Positions 1-9,383 of a stretch of DNA of 50,115 bases are shown here, piece after piece. Under the pieces are notes generated by a model. That model did no database searches. It was not told the DNA's origin and saw nothing but the letters and a program-made list of their open reading frames with translations. The stretch spans positions 1-50,115 of the forward strand of contig NZ_LRMM01000033.1 of NCBI RefSeq assembly GCF_001647275.1. The letters run 5' to 3'. Position 1 is the first letter of the stretch; every line of letters starts with the position of its first letter. This DNA comes from Rufibacter ruber. Its GTDB lineage: Bacteria > Bacteroidota > Bacteroidia > Cytophagales > Hymenobacteraceae. The position numbers were made by a program, and so were the translations under genes.

Positions 1-1
1 C

Positions 2-40
2 CGTTTTTAGCCTGTTGTGGCGAAAATAGGCCAAAAACGC
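2..40. repeat. Intergenic palindrome, copy 1
   Basis: First copy of the recurring palindrome family. The arms CGTTTTTAGCCTG and TAGGCCAAAAACG flank a core of the TTNTGGCGAAAA type. Both arms carry T/A where most copies have C/G (TTTTTNGC with GCCAAAAA instead of TTTTCGGC with GCCGAAAA), so the pair has changed together. Confidence 0.85.
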
Positions 41-45
41 AAATT

Positions 46-118
46 CCACTTCTCCCCTTTGTCATCCTGAAAGGAACTTAGGGAACAATGGGCGAACTAA
101 ACAGGCCGAAAACAGGAG
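46..118. repeat. Repeat remnant and half palindrome
   Basis: Positions 58-80 hold TTTGTCATCCTGAAAGGAAC, which I recall as a common dispersed intergenic repeat of Cytophagales genomes. After it, 100-116 holds only the right half of the palindrome family (AACAGGCCGAAAACAGG); no left arm is visible. The half copy lies about 35 bp after the stop codon of the esterase gene at 151. This looks like one repeat having landed in another. Confidence 0.5.
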
Positions 119-150
119 CTTAAACTGTTAAAGCTTAGGCAGAACTCCCG

Positions 151-1611
151 CTATCTATCTGTCCGGAATGAGGAAGCGGGCAGTCCTTCTTTGTTGTAGA
201 GGTTGGCGCCTTCCGGGTTGTTGGCCCAGGCATACCTGACGGCTACCGGCTGGGGAACACGGTCACTCCAAACTTCTACCTGGTCTCCTTTGATGTGGGC
301 AGTGGCCGCCACAAACGTACCGCTGGCCCCAGCCACCATAAACTGATTCAGTTCTCCGCCGCCTTTGGCTACCAGCCCACTCCCTGTATGCTCAAAAGAA
401 AGCACCATCTTCTTGCCATCCTGCTTAACCGCTTTCAAGGTAGGCCCAGAAGCAACAACCTCAGTATTACCATACACCAGGTTTTGCGCCAACAGGGCCA
501 ACCGGTGCCCCACCTCTTTTTTGTTTCTGGGGTGTATGTCATTGGCTTCCCCAATATCATGGGTTACCGCCATGCCTGTGTTGGGCAGGGAAAGAGTTTG
601 GGACTGGGCCTCCCGCAGGAGCGCCCAGGAGTCATCCCCTGGTTTTGCTTTGGGTAAGGCATAGTTGGCGAGCTGCACAAACAGAAACGGAAAATCTTTC
701 TGCCCCCAGTGCGAGCGCCAGTCTTTGATTAGCGCCGGAAACAGTTGGGCATATTCTTTGCCTTTCCCCGCGTTTGCGTTGGCCTCCCCCTGGTACCAGA
801 TCACCCCTTTGATTGTGTAAGGGAGGAGCGGCGCCACCATGCCATTGTACAGGACTGACGGCTTTTTCTTCTCCCCATTTTCCTTTAATGGCCCGGCTGG
901 GGCGCTTTTGGGAATAAGAGCCTGGTACTCCGGAAATTCTTGCAGCGCGTCTGCACTCATCCAGGCTTCTGCTGGCGTTCCTCCGTTAGAGGTGTGCAGC
1001 AGTCCAATGGGAACTTTATATTTTTCAAACAGCTCTCTGGCAAAGAAATACCCAACAGCGGTAAAACCCAGCACCGTCTCCGGATTCGCCTCCTGCCAGC
1101 CGGCTGACTCTACATCACGGGCAGGGGAATACGCCAAAGCATGTTTCACCAGAAAATGCCTAATCTGAGGATTGGCCGAACTTGCAATCTCCTGGCGGTA
1201 CCGGTCTTGTACGGTTTTCATCTGAAACTGCATGTTAGACTGCCCGCTACACACCCAGACATCGCCCACCAGTATATCCTGAAGGGTGATGGTGTTGCGG
1301 CCTTTCACCACCATTGTGTAAGGTCCGCCGGCCGGGGTAGACGGCAGTTTCACCTGCCACTTCTGGTCAGCCCCGGCTTGGGTAGCAAAGGTTTTGCCGT
1401 TAAAGGTGAGGGCTACCTTCTCTTTTGCCTCTGCCCAACCCCATACGGTTATGGGCTGGTCCCGCTGCAGCACCATTCCGTTCCCAACAAGGCTGGGTAA
1501 GGTAACTTCTGCCTGCGCAGAAAAAGTTACCACAAAAATGCTACTCACAAGTGCTACCCACTGAAAGGCGGGAGCCACGTTAAGGTGTCTAAATTGAGTG
1601 GAGAACCTCAT
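151..1611 (-). CDS. Sialate O-acetylesterase-like SGNH hydrolase
   Basis: About 486 residues with a Sec signal peptide (hydrophobic stretch near residues 18-33, ending SAQA). The SGNH serine lies in GDVWVCSGQSNMQF (Ser125) and the Asp/His pair in DIHP (Asp358, His360). GGTPAEAW and GVIWYQGEAN are the other conserved blocks of the SASA (DUF303) carbohydrate esterase family. It probably removes O-acetyl groups from sugars in the periplasm. I start at the ATG at 1611; two codons upstream there is only a GTG. A GH43 and a sulfatase lie upstream on the same strand, so it belongs to the glycan degradation set. The exact ester substrate cannot be told from sequence. Confidence 0.9.
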   Translation of the reverse strand: MRFSTQFRHLNVAPAFQWVALVSSIFVVTFSAQAEVTLPSLVGNGMVLQRDQPITVWGWAEAKEKVALTFNGKTFATQAGADQKWQVKLPSTPAGGPYTMVVKGRNTITLQDILVGDVWVCSGQSNMQFQMKTVQDRYRQEIASSANPQIRHFLVKHALAYSPARDVESAGWQEANPETVLGFTAVGYFFARELFEKYKVPIGLLHTSNGGTPAEAWMSADALQEFPEYQALIPKSAPAGPLKENGEKKKPSVLYNGMVAPLLPYTIKGVIWYQGEANANAGKGKEYAQLFPALIKDWRSHWGQKDFPFLFVQLANYALPKAKPGDDSWALLREAQSQTLSLPNTGMAVTHDIGEANDIHPRNKKEVGHRLALLAQNLVYGNTEVVASGPTLKAVKQDGKKMVLSFEHTGSGLVAKGGGELNQFMVAGASGTFVAATAHIKGDQVEVWSDRVPQPVAVRYAWANNPEGANLYNKEGLPASSFRTDR

Positions 1612-1641
1612 TATCACAGCTATATAAGAAACCGTAAGAAG

Positions 1642-1657
1642 ACAATATCAATATTGT
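1642..1657. promoter_or_regulatory. Perfect palindrome ACAATATCAATATTGT
   Basis: A 7-bp perfect inverted repeat with a 2-bp centre, 30 bp upstream of the esterase start codon at 1611. Position and symmetry fit an operator, but a short AT-rich palindrome can also arise by chance. Confidence 0.3.
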
Positions 1658-1705
1658 GTTCAATCCTGATGCTTTCTATTTGCTCCCACCTCTGTGTGAA
1701 GAACT

Positions 1706-1748
1706 TTCTGTTTTGACCTGTTTTTCAGAAAACAGGTCCAAAACAGAA
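1706..1748. repeat. Intergenic palindrome, copy 2
   Basis: Arms TTCTGTTTTGACCTG and CAGGTCCAAAACAGAA around TTTTTCAGAAAA. The inner pair is GACCTG with CAGGTC, against GGCCTG with CAGGCC in other copies: a paired change. It ends 12 bp from the stop codon of the GH43 gene (1761). Confidence 0.88.
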
Positions 1749-1760
1749 GGCTGGCCGCGT

Positions 1761-2861
1761 TTAGTCCTGACGGCTATGCACCTTTCTTCCCTCACCAGCG
1801 GGTAGCTTTACAGGGGTACCCGCTGGAATAGGTGTTCCAAAGACGGGGTTCCCCTTCTTATCCCAGGTAAATTTCTGCAGCCTGATATCTCTGGCCCACC
1901 CGGGCTGGGTAGAGATCTTTGCGTGGTAGATAATCCAGTCTTCCGTGCCATCTGCCGAGGTGGTGAAACTGGGGTGCCCTACGCCAAACACCTGATCAGT
2001 ACCCTGAAAGACCGGCCCGGTTTTGACCCAATTCTTCGGTTCCAGGGGGTTCAGCGTAGAGTCTGCCAAAGAAAGCTGGCCCAGCCTGTACTCTTTGAGC
2101 CAAGACTCCCGGGTGGAATAGATTATAAACACCTTCTTATTTTTCTTCAGGATCTGTGGCCCCTCCTGCAAATCTAGCGGCCCTCCCGTTTCCCAACTTT
2201 CTTCCGGTGAGGAAATTTTGACCCGGTTACTGCCAATGGTCCAGGGGTTATTCATGCGGGCCATGTACAGGTGCTGCCTGGTGGCATCTGTTTTCGCATT
2301 CTTCTGCCAGCCAGACCAGACGGCATATAAACTGCCGTTCAACGGCAGAATAGTCACATCAATGGCCCATACCGGCTCAGAGCCGGTGTACTGTAGGCTG
2401 TCACCGGTGTACAACATGCCTTTGTCTCTGTAGGGCCCAAACGGGTCCTGCCCTACAGACTCCAGCACACCAGAACGCTGGTGAATGAACGGCTTGCCGG
2501 GCGCCTTGGCCGCAGCATAGTAGATGTACCATTTACCGTTCAGAAAGTGTAGTTCCGGGGCCCAGACACTGTAAGCATTCCATCCTTCTTCGGGGGCTTT
2601 CCAGACGGTTTTCCGTTCGCCTACCTGCGTAAGTTTATCTGATTTCGCCACGTAAATCCCGCCTTTCCCGGCCCCGCAGGAATAATAAAAACCGTCTTTT
2701 TTGATAAACCAGGGATCAGCCCCCTTGGCTATAGGATTGGTAAAATATCCCTCAGTGGTTTGGGTAGTGCTGACCGATGTTACCGAACGGGGGGTACACC
2801 CAAACAGCGCCCCACCCAGAAGAAACAACAGATAATAAACTTGAGAAAGCTTTAATGGCAT
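1761..2861 (-). CDS. GH43 family glycosidase, lipoprotein
   Basis: 366 residues. The lipobox GALFGC puts the lipidated Cys at residue 22. The five-bladed propeller fold of GH43 is indicated by ADPWFIKKDGFYY (catalytic base Asp49), VWAIDVTIL (Asp168, pKa modulator) and LQEGPQ (acid Glu233), with WAPELHFLNGKWYIYY between. GH43 enzymes invert and usually cleave alpha-L-arabinosyl, beta-xylosyl or beta-galactosyl linkages; the subfamily cannot be fixed here. All three catalytic carboxylates are present. The gap to the sulfatase upstream (118 bp) lacks the usual palindrome, so the two may be cotranscribed. TATGTTTG (minus strand, 2961-2968) matches the TAnnTTTG -7 box and could be an extra start site. 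Confidence 0.92.
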   Translation of the reverse strand: MPLKLSQVYYLLFLLGGALFGCTPRSVTSVSTTQTTEGYFTNPIAKGADPWFIKKDGFYYSCGAGKGGIYVAKSDKLTQVGERKTVWKAPEEGWNAYSVWAPELHFLNGKWYIYYAAAKAPGKPFIHQRSGVLESVGQDPFGPYRDKGMLYTGDSLQYTGSEPVWAIDVTILPLNGSLYAVWSGWQKNAKTDATRQHLYMARMNNPWTIGSNRVKISSPEESWETGGPLDLQEGPQILKKNKKVFIIYSTRESWLKEYRLGQLSLADSTLNPLEPKNWVKTGPVFQGTDQVFGVGHPSFTTSADGTEDWIIYHAKISTQPGWARDIRLQKFTWDKKGNPVFGTPIPAGTPVKLPAGEGRKVHSRQD

Positions 2862-2979
2862 GACAGCGGTTATACAGACACCTATTGATGTTCCCTTTTT
2901 CTCTTTATCTGAATAGACTTATGATCCTTTCTCATCACCGTCTCAGAAGCCTACTATACACAAACATAAAGGTAGTACT

Positions 2980-4434
2980 CTAGATAACAGGTTCTTCAGC
3001 GTTCACTTCTGTTTTCCAGTTAGTAAGCAATTGTTGCAGCTCCCTCACTTTGTCTGGCATTTTTTCAGCCAGGTCTTTCTTCTCCCCCGGGTCTGCTTTA
3101 AGATTGTAGAGCTCTACCCGCGGTTTAGCGTAAAACTGGATGAGTTTGTAATCCCCCTTCCGGACGGCACTGGCCATTCTAGGTTTCCATTTACCCGTTT
3201 CTGAGGGATAATGCCAGTACAGCGTCTCCCGGTTGGGGGTTTGTCCTTTGGTAAGGAACGGCGCTAAGCTCACCCCGTCCAGCTTGTAGCCGGCGGGATT
3301 CTTCCCTTTGCCAAATTCTACAAACGTGGGGTAAAAGTCCATAGTGGTCACGGGCACGTCTGTTCTGGTGCCGGCTTTGATTTTACCGGGCAGGCGCATA
3401 ATGAGAGGCTCTCTGATCCCCCCTTCATAGAGCCAGGTTTTATTCATGCGCAAACCACCGTTATTGGCCACGCTCCCGGCTCCGCCGTTATCTGAATAAA
3501 ATACCAACAGCGTGTTGTTTGCCAGACCGGTTCTCTCCAGTTCCTGCATGATGGCCCCTACCCCTTGGTCTATGCTCTCCAACATGGCGGCCAGGTACGG
3601 GTTGTCCAGGTGCTTGGCTAAATGTTTGCCATCTGCCCCTTCTTTAGCACTTTCAAACAATTTATCTGCTTGCCCGGCACCGTACTTGGCGTCAAACTTG
3701 CGCTTGTATTTATCTACCAGTTCCTGCTTTGCCTCTAGTGCGGTGTGCACGCTATAGTATGAAAGGTACAGGAAGAAAGGCTTCTCCTTGTTACGCTGAA
3801 TGAATTTTACAGCCTCCTCACTTTGTCTGTCTGTGAGGTACTCATTTTCTTTTCCGGTGGTAAAGGTGCTGATTTTGTCATAAGGGAAGAAGTAGTCCCC
3901 GTCTGCAATGTATTTGGTCTCAGTACCAATGACTTCATGAAAGCCGTGCTTTTTGGGGCCTCCAATAGACTCTTTGTAATTAGTATCCAGATGCCACTTG
4001 CCTACCAGCCCCGTGTGATACCCTGCCTGTGCCATTGCTTCATTGATGGTCACATATTTAGCCGGATCCAGCGCCCGGTCTGTCTGGGTACCCATAAAAT
4101 CTGTAATTCTCACCCGCGCCGGAAACTGACCGGTAATTAGACTGGCACGGGTGGGGGAACACACCGGCGCGGCGGCGTAGGCGTTAGTAAACGTGATTCC
4201 TTGACTAGCCAGCTTATCCAGATGGGGGGTTTCATTGAAGGTGTTGCCATACGCGCCCAGCTCACCCCAGCCCAAGTCATCTGCCATGATGAATATAATA
4301 TTGGGTTGGTCCGTCTGGACTACTGTTTCTGCATTTCCGGCATTGTTGCTGGAACCTGCCGTGGCAATTTTACTTTGGCATGCACTTGCTTGTAGCAGGC
4401 AGGCGGCTATGAAATATAAAAGCGGCTGTTTCAT
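2980..4434 (-). CDS. Cys-type sulfatase 1, lipoprotein (family S1)
   Basis: 484 residues, with lipobox LQASAC (Cys19). The metal-binding block is IIFIMADDLGWGELGAYGN. The sulfatase signature AAPVCSPTRASLITGQ carries Cys92, the residue that must be converted to formylglycine. YSDNGG and the C-terminal block ending RKGDYKLIQF are typical of arylsulfatase A-like enzymes. It hydrolyses sulfate esters on carbohydrates, tethered to a membrane. It is divergently arranged with HTCS1, sharing a 504-bp intergenic region. It resembles the sulfatase at 38984 in the NTFNETP, DKLA and NGG blocks, so the two may be paralogues acting on related positions. Confidence 0.95.
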   Translation of the reverse strand: MKQPLLYFIAACLLQASACQSKIATAGSSNNAGNAETVVQTDQPNIIFIMADDLGWGELGAYGNTFNETPHLDKLASQGITFTNAYAAAPVCSPTRASLITGQFPARVRITDFMGTQTDRALDPAKYVTINEAMAQAGYHTGLVGKWHLDTNYKESIGGPKKHGFHEVIGTETKYIADGDYFFPYDKISTFTTGKENEYLTDRQSEEAVKFIQRNKEKPFFLYLSYYSVHTALEAKQELVDKYKRKFDAKYGAGQADKLFESAKEGADGKHLAKHLDNPYLAAMLESIDQGVGAIMQELERTGLANNTLLVFYSDNGGAGSVANNGGLRMNKTWLYEGGIREPLIMRLPGKIKAGTRTDVPVTTMDFYPTFVEFGKGKNPAGYKLDGVSLAPFLTKGQTPNRETLYWHYPSETGKWKPRMASAVRKGDYKLIQFYAKPRVELYNLKADPGEKKDLAEKMPDKVRELQQLLTNWKTEVNAEEPVI

Positions 4435-4559
4435 GAAATTTTATGGTTTTTAGCCATTGACAGGGGAGACAATTAAACTTATAAGAACAAGAAGCAATAT
4501 TACTCCACCTCCCATTGGCTGACTAACACTATTGTAGCAAAAAATGGTAATTATGTGGT

Positions 4560-4585
4560 CTGAGACGTCTAGCTCCCTGTCTCAG
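4560..4585. promoter_or_regulatory. Inverted repeat CTGAGAC-12-GTCTCAG
   Basis: Perfect 7-bp arms 12 bp apart between two divergent genes. The arms contain GAGAC, the core of the direct-repeat boxes found before the GH2 gene at 15988 and susC at 38448, but here the halves face each other. It is a candidate binding site; a link to the HTCS proteins is only a suggestion. Confidence 0.3.
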
Positions 4586-4787
4586 CAATTCACAGGCTTG
4601 GATTCTGAGCTTGCCATAAACAACAGGCGATCATTACTGCAGCACTTTTTTCAAAAACGCGTTTTCAAACATGGTGCTATCCCTCCCCCCCTTACTTCCA
4701 CAAAAATTTAGATTGCCTAAGCACACCTTATTTTGCCAATTCTTTAAAAAGAAGTAATTTAAGGGTGGCTAATCTTTAATTTTACAA

Positions 4788-4816
4788 AATTTTAACACAA
4801 AGTTTTTGTTAAAATT
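4788..4816. promoter_or_regulatory. Perfect 10-bp inverted repeat before HTCS1
   Basis: AATTTTAACA and TGTTAAAATT separated by 9 bp, centred 137 bp upstream of the HTCS1 start codon. It could be an operator for autoregulation. It is not a terminator for either neighbour, since both are transcribed away from it. Confidence 0.4.
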
Positions 4817-4938
4817 AAACTAAGGAGCTAAACCGTTGTCTATACCGCACCCTTAGAACTCTATTACCGCTTCTCCCCTAACCTGGCGGGAGTTTGCCCA
4901 TGTTTTGAAAGCGTCTGCGTACCTGAGAATACCTGCTT

Positions 4939-7900
4939 ATGTTGTGCATTAAAAAGCTCCTTTTCACCCTTTGCTTATTTTTACCTGTTCCTTTTTTGCT
5001 TTCTACCCACGCCCAGGAGAGAATCCATTTCAGGAACTACTCTGTATCAGATGGGTTAAGCTCCAACACCGTCTGGGCCATCTCCCAAGATGCGCAAGGC
5101 TACATGTGGTTTGGCACCAAAGATGGGTTAAACCGCTTTGACGGGCACCAGTTCAAGTCTTTCAAGTTTGATAAGAAAAACACGGCTTCCTTGGGAAACA
5201 ACTTCATCAGGGACATTCTCAACTTTGACGCCAATACTTGCTGGGTTGCCACAGAGCAGGGTGTCTTCCTATTAGACCTGGAGAAAGAAACATTTCAGCC
5301 CTTTGCCAAATTAGGACCGGTCATGGTCTATGACTTAGAACGTGACCAGAGGGGTAACATCTGGATTGCGACTGCAAACAAAGGCGTCTTTCAGTATAAT
5401 ACGGGTGAGGGTACGCTGGTGAATCTGGTTCACCAGAAAGGCAACCCCAATACTATCTCAGACAACCAGGTACGCAAAATAAAGACCGGCAAGGATGGGA
5501 GCATCTGGATTGGCACTTTCAGCGGCTTAGACCGTTATACCCCCACCAATGGCACCTTCTCCCATTACTATGCCTCTACGGCCCCTACCTCCTTATCAAA
5601 CAATAACATCATAGAACTCTATCAAGATGTAGACGGAATGCTCTGGCTAGGGACCCTTACGGGCGGCTTAAACAGACTAGATCCGGAGACAGGCATCTTT
5701 ACCCGTTTTCAAAAAGCAGGCCCTAATTCTATCAATGATAACATTGTACGCGCTATTTACCAGCCCCAGCCAGACCGGCTGTACATTGGCACTGAGAAAG
5801 GTCTTAATATTTTAGATACCAAAACCCTCACCTTTAAACACTTCTCTAACAAGAACAATGACCCCTTCAGCATTAGTGACAATGCGGTGTATTCAATTCT
5901 TGAGGATAGGGAGGGAGGAATTTGGCTGGGCACCTATTTTGGGGGAGTCAATTACTTCCACAGCAAAGACAACAACTTTGAGCTGTATTACCCCACTGGC
6001 GAGAAAAACATGCTTTCAGGCAACGCAGTGAGTGCTTTCCTGGAAGACAGCCCCGGGAAAATATGGATTGGCACTGAAGACGGCGGGCTTAATCTTTTTG
6101 ACACAAACTCTAAAACGTTCTTACAATATCCGTTCTCACCCAAACAGGAGAATCTTACCTACCATAACATTCACACCCTCTACAAAGACAGACAAGGCAA
6201 CCTCTGGATTGGCACCTTCTCTGGTGGCTTAAACGTGTATACTCCTAAAACTGGCAAGATTAAGAAATACAGGCACAATCCGGCAGATCCTCACACCATT
6301 AACAACAATACCGTTTACACCATTAACGAAGACAGCCAGGGCAAAATCTGGGTGGGTACGGTAGCGGGGGTAAGTATATACAACCCGGAGAAAGACAATT
6401 TTGACCGCATTACCTATACTACCCTCGCCAAGGCCTGTATCTATGACATCTATGATGATCACCGGGGCATGATCTGGTTCGCCACCTATAACTATGGAGT
6501 GGTGGGGCTAAACCAAAGCACCAGGCAATGGGTACACTATGGCAAATCAGAGAAACCGGGGGCAATCAGCTCCAACAGAGTCATCTCCATCTACGGTGAT
6601 AAGAAAGGCAATTTATGGCTTGGTACTGAGGGAGGCGGCTTAAATTTCTTTGACCGTAAAACCAAGACTTTTCAGGTGTTTGATGAAGACAACGGGGTGA
6701 ACAGTTCTGTCATCTACGGGGTACTTGAAGACAACAAAGGCCACTTATGGTTATCTACCAACAATGGCATTTTCAATTTCGACCCTAAAAACCAGCAGAG
6801 CATTAGGTACGGTAAATTTGACAAGCTGCAAAGCCGACAGTTCAACTACAAAGCGTATTTAAAAGCCTCTGATGGAAAGTTTTACCTGGGCGGAATCAAC
6901 GGGTTCAATGTTTTTCACCCAGACAGTGTCAAAAGCGTGACCACCAGGAACAACGTGGTATTTACAAACCTACAGCTGTTCAACAAAGATGTGACCCTTA
7001 AAAACGAAGGCAGCCCCCTCAAGAATCTGATCCATCATACCAAAGAGCTCACGCTCACCCATGACCAGTCTGTTATCAGTTTAGAATATGCGGCTTTAAG
7101 CTTTGTGGCACCGCAAAAGATACACTATGCCTTTAAAATGGAAGGCTTTGACAAAGACTGGAACTATGTAGAAGACCAGCGGAAAGCCACCTACACCAAC
7201 TTACCGGCAGGAAGGTACAGGTTTCTGGTAAAAGCCACCAACAATGACGGTTCCTGGAACAACCAAGCCACCTCCATTCAACTTACCATTCTTCCGCCTT
7301 TCTATAAAACCACGGCAGCCTATATCTTATATGTATGCGTTGCCATAGGTTTATTCTGGGCAGCCCGGAATGCCGCCATCAAGCGGGCCAAAAAACGGGC
7401 CAAAGCACGATTGGAAAAGCTCAAGAACAAAGAGCAGAAAGCCTTTTACCGGCAGAAGATTGATTTCTTCACCACCATGGCACATGAAATCAGGACCCCG
7501 CTTTCTTTGATTACCGCTCCTCTGGAGAGCCTTATCCACTCGGGCAAAGGCGGGGCTGAGGTGCAGGACCAACTCAAGATTATGGATGAAAACTCTGACC
7601 GACTGCTCACCCTGGTCAACCAGCTGCTTGACTTCAGACGGATTGAAAGCCGGATTTACACCATCAATCTGGAGAAGATGGAACTGATCTCCATGGTGCG
7701 CTCCCTGTACGCCCAATTCACCCCAATCGCGCAGAAGCGCAACCTGCAATTCACCCTGAACACCAACATTAAGCGATTACAGGTAGAAGCTGACCCAGAG
7801 GCACTAACCAAAATTCTAAGTAACTTATTGAGCAATGCCTTTAAGTTTACCAGAACCCAGGTACAGCTCCATATCAATGAACCCACTCATAACGAGGCCG

Positions 7901-9024
7901 GGCAACGGTTCTTCTCCATTAGTGTACAGGATGACGGTATTGGTATTCCCAAAGAGCAGTTGAGCAGTATCTTTAAAAAGTTCTTTAAGATTACTTCTGG
8001 CCAGCACCAGTACAGCAATCTGGGTGGTACAGGTATAGGTCTGGCCTTGGCCAAGTCGCTGGCGGTTAAACATGGCGGTGATTTGCAGGTAAAAAGCGAG
8101 GAAGGGGTGCAAACCACCTTTACGGTACTGCTGCCCCTCCAGGAATATGAACAGGCAGAAAGTTCTCCAACCGCTACCGTTTTAGAAGATGAAGCACCTA
8201 ACGCAGATGAGGTTGTATCTGCTCAAGAGACAAAAGGCCTTTCAACCATTCTATTGGTAGAAGATGATGCCTCGTTACGGGATTTCCTCTCTAAGAGCCT
8301 TCTCCTTGCAAACTACCGCTGCCTCACCGCCCAAAATGGAGTCCAGGCGCTGGAAATCCTGAAAGATGAGGAAGTAGACCTCATTGTTTCTGACTTGATG
8401 ATGCCTGAGATGGATGGCATCACCTTGTGCCAAACGGTGAAGAATGACCTGGAATATAGCCATTTACCATTTGTACTGCTCACCGCCCAGGCCAACCCAG
8501 ACGCTGAGATTGAAGGAATAGAGAGCGGTGCCGATTTCTACATAACCAAACCGTTCAAGTGGCGCCACATTTTGGCTGTCATCAAAAACCAACTAGAGGC
8601 CCAGGCCAAACTGAGGCAGAAGTTCTCCCAGCTGCCGTTTGTGGAACCCGCCACCCTCACTACCAATTCCCGTGACAATGTGTTTCTGCAGAAGATTGTG
8701 GAGGTCATTGAAGAACGTATTACAGACCCTAAGCTGTCTGTAGAGGAGCTGAGCCGCGAAATGGCCATGAGCCGTTCCTCCCTCCATAAAAAGCTCAAGT
8801 CGCTGACCGGTCAGGTACCCAACGAGTTCATCAGGATTGTACGGTTGAAAGAAGCTGCCAAACTGCTGCTGCAAAACCAGTATAACATCTCTGAAGTGGG
8901 CTATATGGTGGGCTTTAATTCGCACTCTTATTTCTCCAAATGCTTTGTTCAGCAGTTCAAAGTCACGCCAAGCGAGTTTCTGGAGAAGCACGTGGCAGAG
9001 CAGGTGGACCATCCTATTTCCTAA
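4939..9024 (+). CDS. Hybrid two-component sensor/regulator 1 (HTCS)
   Basis: 1361 residues in one polypeptide, and the only plus-strand gene. Signal peptide, then two seven-bladed Reg_prop propellers (repeats of the type GxIWIGT) to about residue 660. A Y_Y_Y domain follows (about 690-780), then a membrane helix (about 795-812). The HisKA motif MAHEIRTPL has His849. The HATPase has NLLSNAFKF, DDGIGIP and GTGIGLAL. The receiver domain has Asp1152 in VSDLMMPEMDG. An AraC-type HTH follows (about 1250-1355, GYMVGFNSHSYFSKCF). HTCS proteins bind glycan fragments in the periplasm and activate PUL genes directly. All phosphorelay residues are intact. It probably controls part of this locus; which promoter it binds cannot be told. 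Confidence 0.97.
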   Translation: MLCIKKLLFTLCLFLPVPFLLSTHAQERIHFRNYSVSDGLSSNTVWAISQDAQGYMWFGTKDGLNRFDGHQFKSFKFDKKNTASLGNNFIRDILNFDANTCWVATEQGVFLLDLEKETFQPFAKLGPVMVYDLERDQRGNIWIATANKGVFQYNTGEGTLVNLVHQKGNPNTISDNQVRKIKTGKDGSIWIGTFSGLDRYTPTNGTFSHYYASTAPTSLSNNNIIELYQDVDGMLWLGTLTGGLNRLDPETGIFTRFQKAGPNSINDNIVRAIYQPQPDRLYIGTEKGLNILDTKTLTFKHFSNKNNDPFSISDNAVYSILEDREGGIWLGTYFGGVNYFHSKDNNFELYYPTGEKNMLSGNAVSAFLEDSPGKIWIGTEDGGLNLFDTNSKTFLQYPFSPKQENLTYHNIHTLYKDRQGNLWIGTFSGGLNVYTPKTGKIKKYRHNPADPHTINNNTVYTINEDSQGKIWVGTVAGVSIYNPEKDNFDRITYTTLAKACIYDIYDDHRGMIWFATYNYGVVGLNQSTRQWVHYGKSEKPGAISSNRVISIYGDKKGNLWLGTEGGGLNFFDRKTKTFQVFDEDNGVNSSVIYGVLEDNKGHLWLSTNNGIFNFDPKNQQSIRYGKFDKLQSRQFNYKAYLKASDGKFYLGGINGFNVFHPDSVKSVTTRNNVVFTNLQLFNKDVTLKNEGSPLKNLIHHTKELTLTHDQSVISLEYAALSFVAPQKIHYAFKMEGFDKDWNYVEDQRKATYTNLPAGRYRFLVKATNNDGSWNNQATSIQLTILPPFYKTTAAYILYVCVAIGLFWAARNAAIKRAKKRAKARLEKLKNKEQKAFYRQKIDFFTTMAHEIRTPLSLITAPLESLIHSGKGGAEVQDQLKIMDENSDRLLTLVNQLLDFRRIESRIYTINLEKMELISMVRSLYAQFTPIAQKRNLQFTLNTNIKRLQVEADPEALTKILSNLLSNAFKFTRTQVQLHINEPTHNEAGQRFFSISVQDDGIGIPKEQLSSIFKKFFKITSGQHQYSNLGGTGIGLALAKSLAVKHGGDLQVKSEEGVQTTFTVLLPLQEYEQAESSPTATVLEDEAPNADEVVSAQETKGLSTILLVEDDASLRDFLSKSLLLANYRCLTAQNGVQALEILKDEEVDLIVSDLMMPEMDGITLCQTVKNDLEYSHLPFVLLTAQANPDAEIEGIESGADFYITKPFKWRHILAVIKNQLEAQAKLRQKFSQLPFVEPATLTTNSRDNVFLQKIVEVIEERITDPKLSVEELSREMAMSRSSLHKKLKSLTGQVPNEFIRIVRLKEAAKLLLQNQYNISEVGYMVGFNSHSYFSKCFVQQFKVTPSEFLEKHVAEQVDHPIS

Positions 9025-9037
9025 CACCACTATTACC

Positions 9038-9083
9038 GTTTCTGTTTCCGCTGTTTTCCAGAAAACAGGCCGGAAACAGAAAC
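9038..9083. repeat. Intergenic palindrome, copy 3
   Basis: Outer arms GTTTCTGTTTCCG and CGGAAACAGAAAC pair perfectly, with TTTCC/GGAAA where other copies have TTTTCG/CGAAAA. The left arm lacks two bases of the inner GGCCTG. It lies 13 bp after the HTCS1 stop codon, so the gene-end position also holds for the plus-strand gene. Confidence 0.87.
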
Positions 9084-9383
9084 CGGATACAACACTCTTA
9101 TTCTGTACACCAGCGCTCCAAACAGAACTTGTGTTTTCTCTACATCAGAGACATCAATTACAAGCCTTACTATTGCTGGAATAGCCTCTACTTCCTCTTG
9201 AGCCGGAGTAAATAGTGGATTCGCTTTCAATCAATTGAGTACACTTTTCGCCACATGGCGAAAAAAAAATGGGATAAGTTGTAAAGAACGGGGAAGTGAC
9301 GCACAAAATCTAAGTGCAACATAGCTCTTGGGAGAAGTGGCAATAGGAGCAATACGCTGCGGCATTTATCCTTCAAAAAACTG
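9084..9383. other. Intergenic stretch after HTCS1
   Basis: 300 bp between the convergent ends of HTCS1 and the MORN/TonB-C gene. The only structure I see is a perfect 9-bp hairpin TTTTCGCCA-CA-TGGCGAAAA at 9245-9264 followed by an A run. It has no T run in the right place for a terminator of either gene, but its core resembles the TTTTGGCGAAAA centres of some intergenic palindromes. Confidence 0.5.

Larger units (their letters stand above)
4435..4938. promoter_or_regulatory. Divergent intergenic region, sulfatase 1 / HTCS1
   Basis: 504 bp without a gene, containing the promoters of both flanking genes. It has none of the palindromes that mark gene ends. It holds a CTGAGAC/GTCTCAG inverted repeat (4560-4585) and a perfect 10-bp inverted repeat (4788-4816). 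On the minus strand TAAGTTTA near 4472-4479 is a near match to the -7 box for the sulfatase. The 4680-4820 stretch is AT-rich. Confidence 0.55.

Noticed and set aside
2961..2968. TATGTTTG before the GH43 gene as another copy of the shared HTCS promoter
   Set aside because: The -7 box matches, but no GAGACAAAA-like boxes lie 17 and 39 bp upstream.
9245..9264. Hairpin TTTTCGCCA-CA-TGGCGAAAA as a terminator
   Set aside because: The homopolymer after it on the plus strand is A, and on the minus strand the T run precedes the stem, so it fits neither direction.
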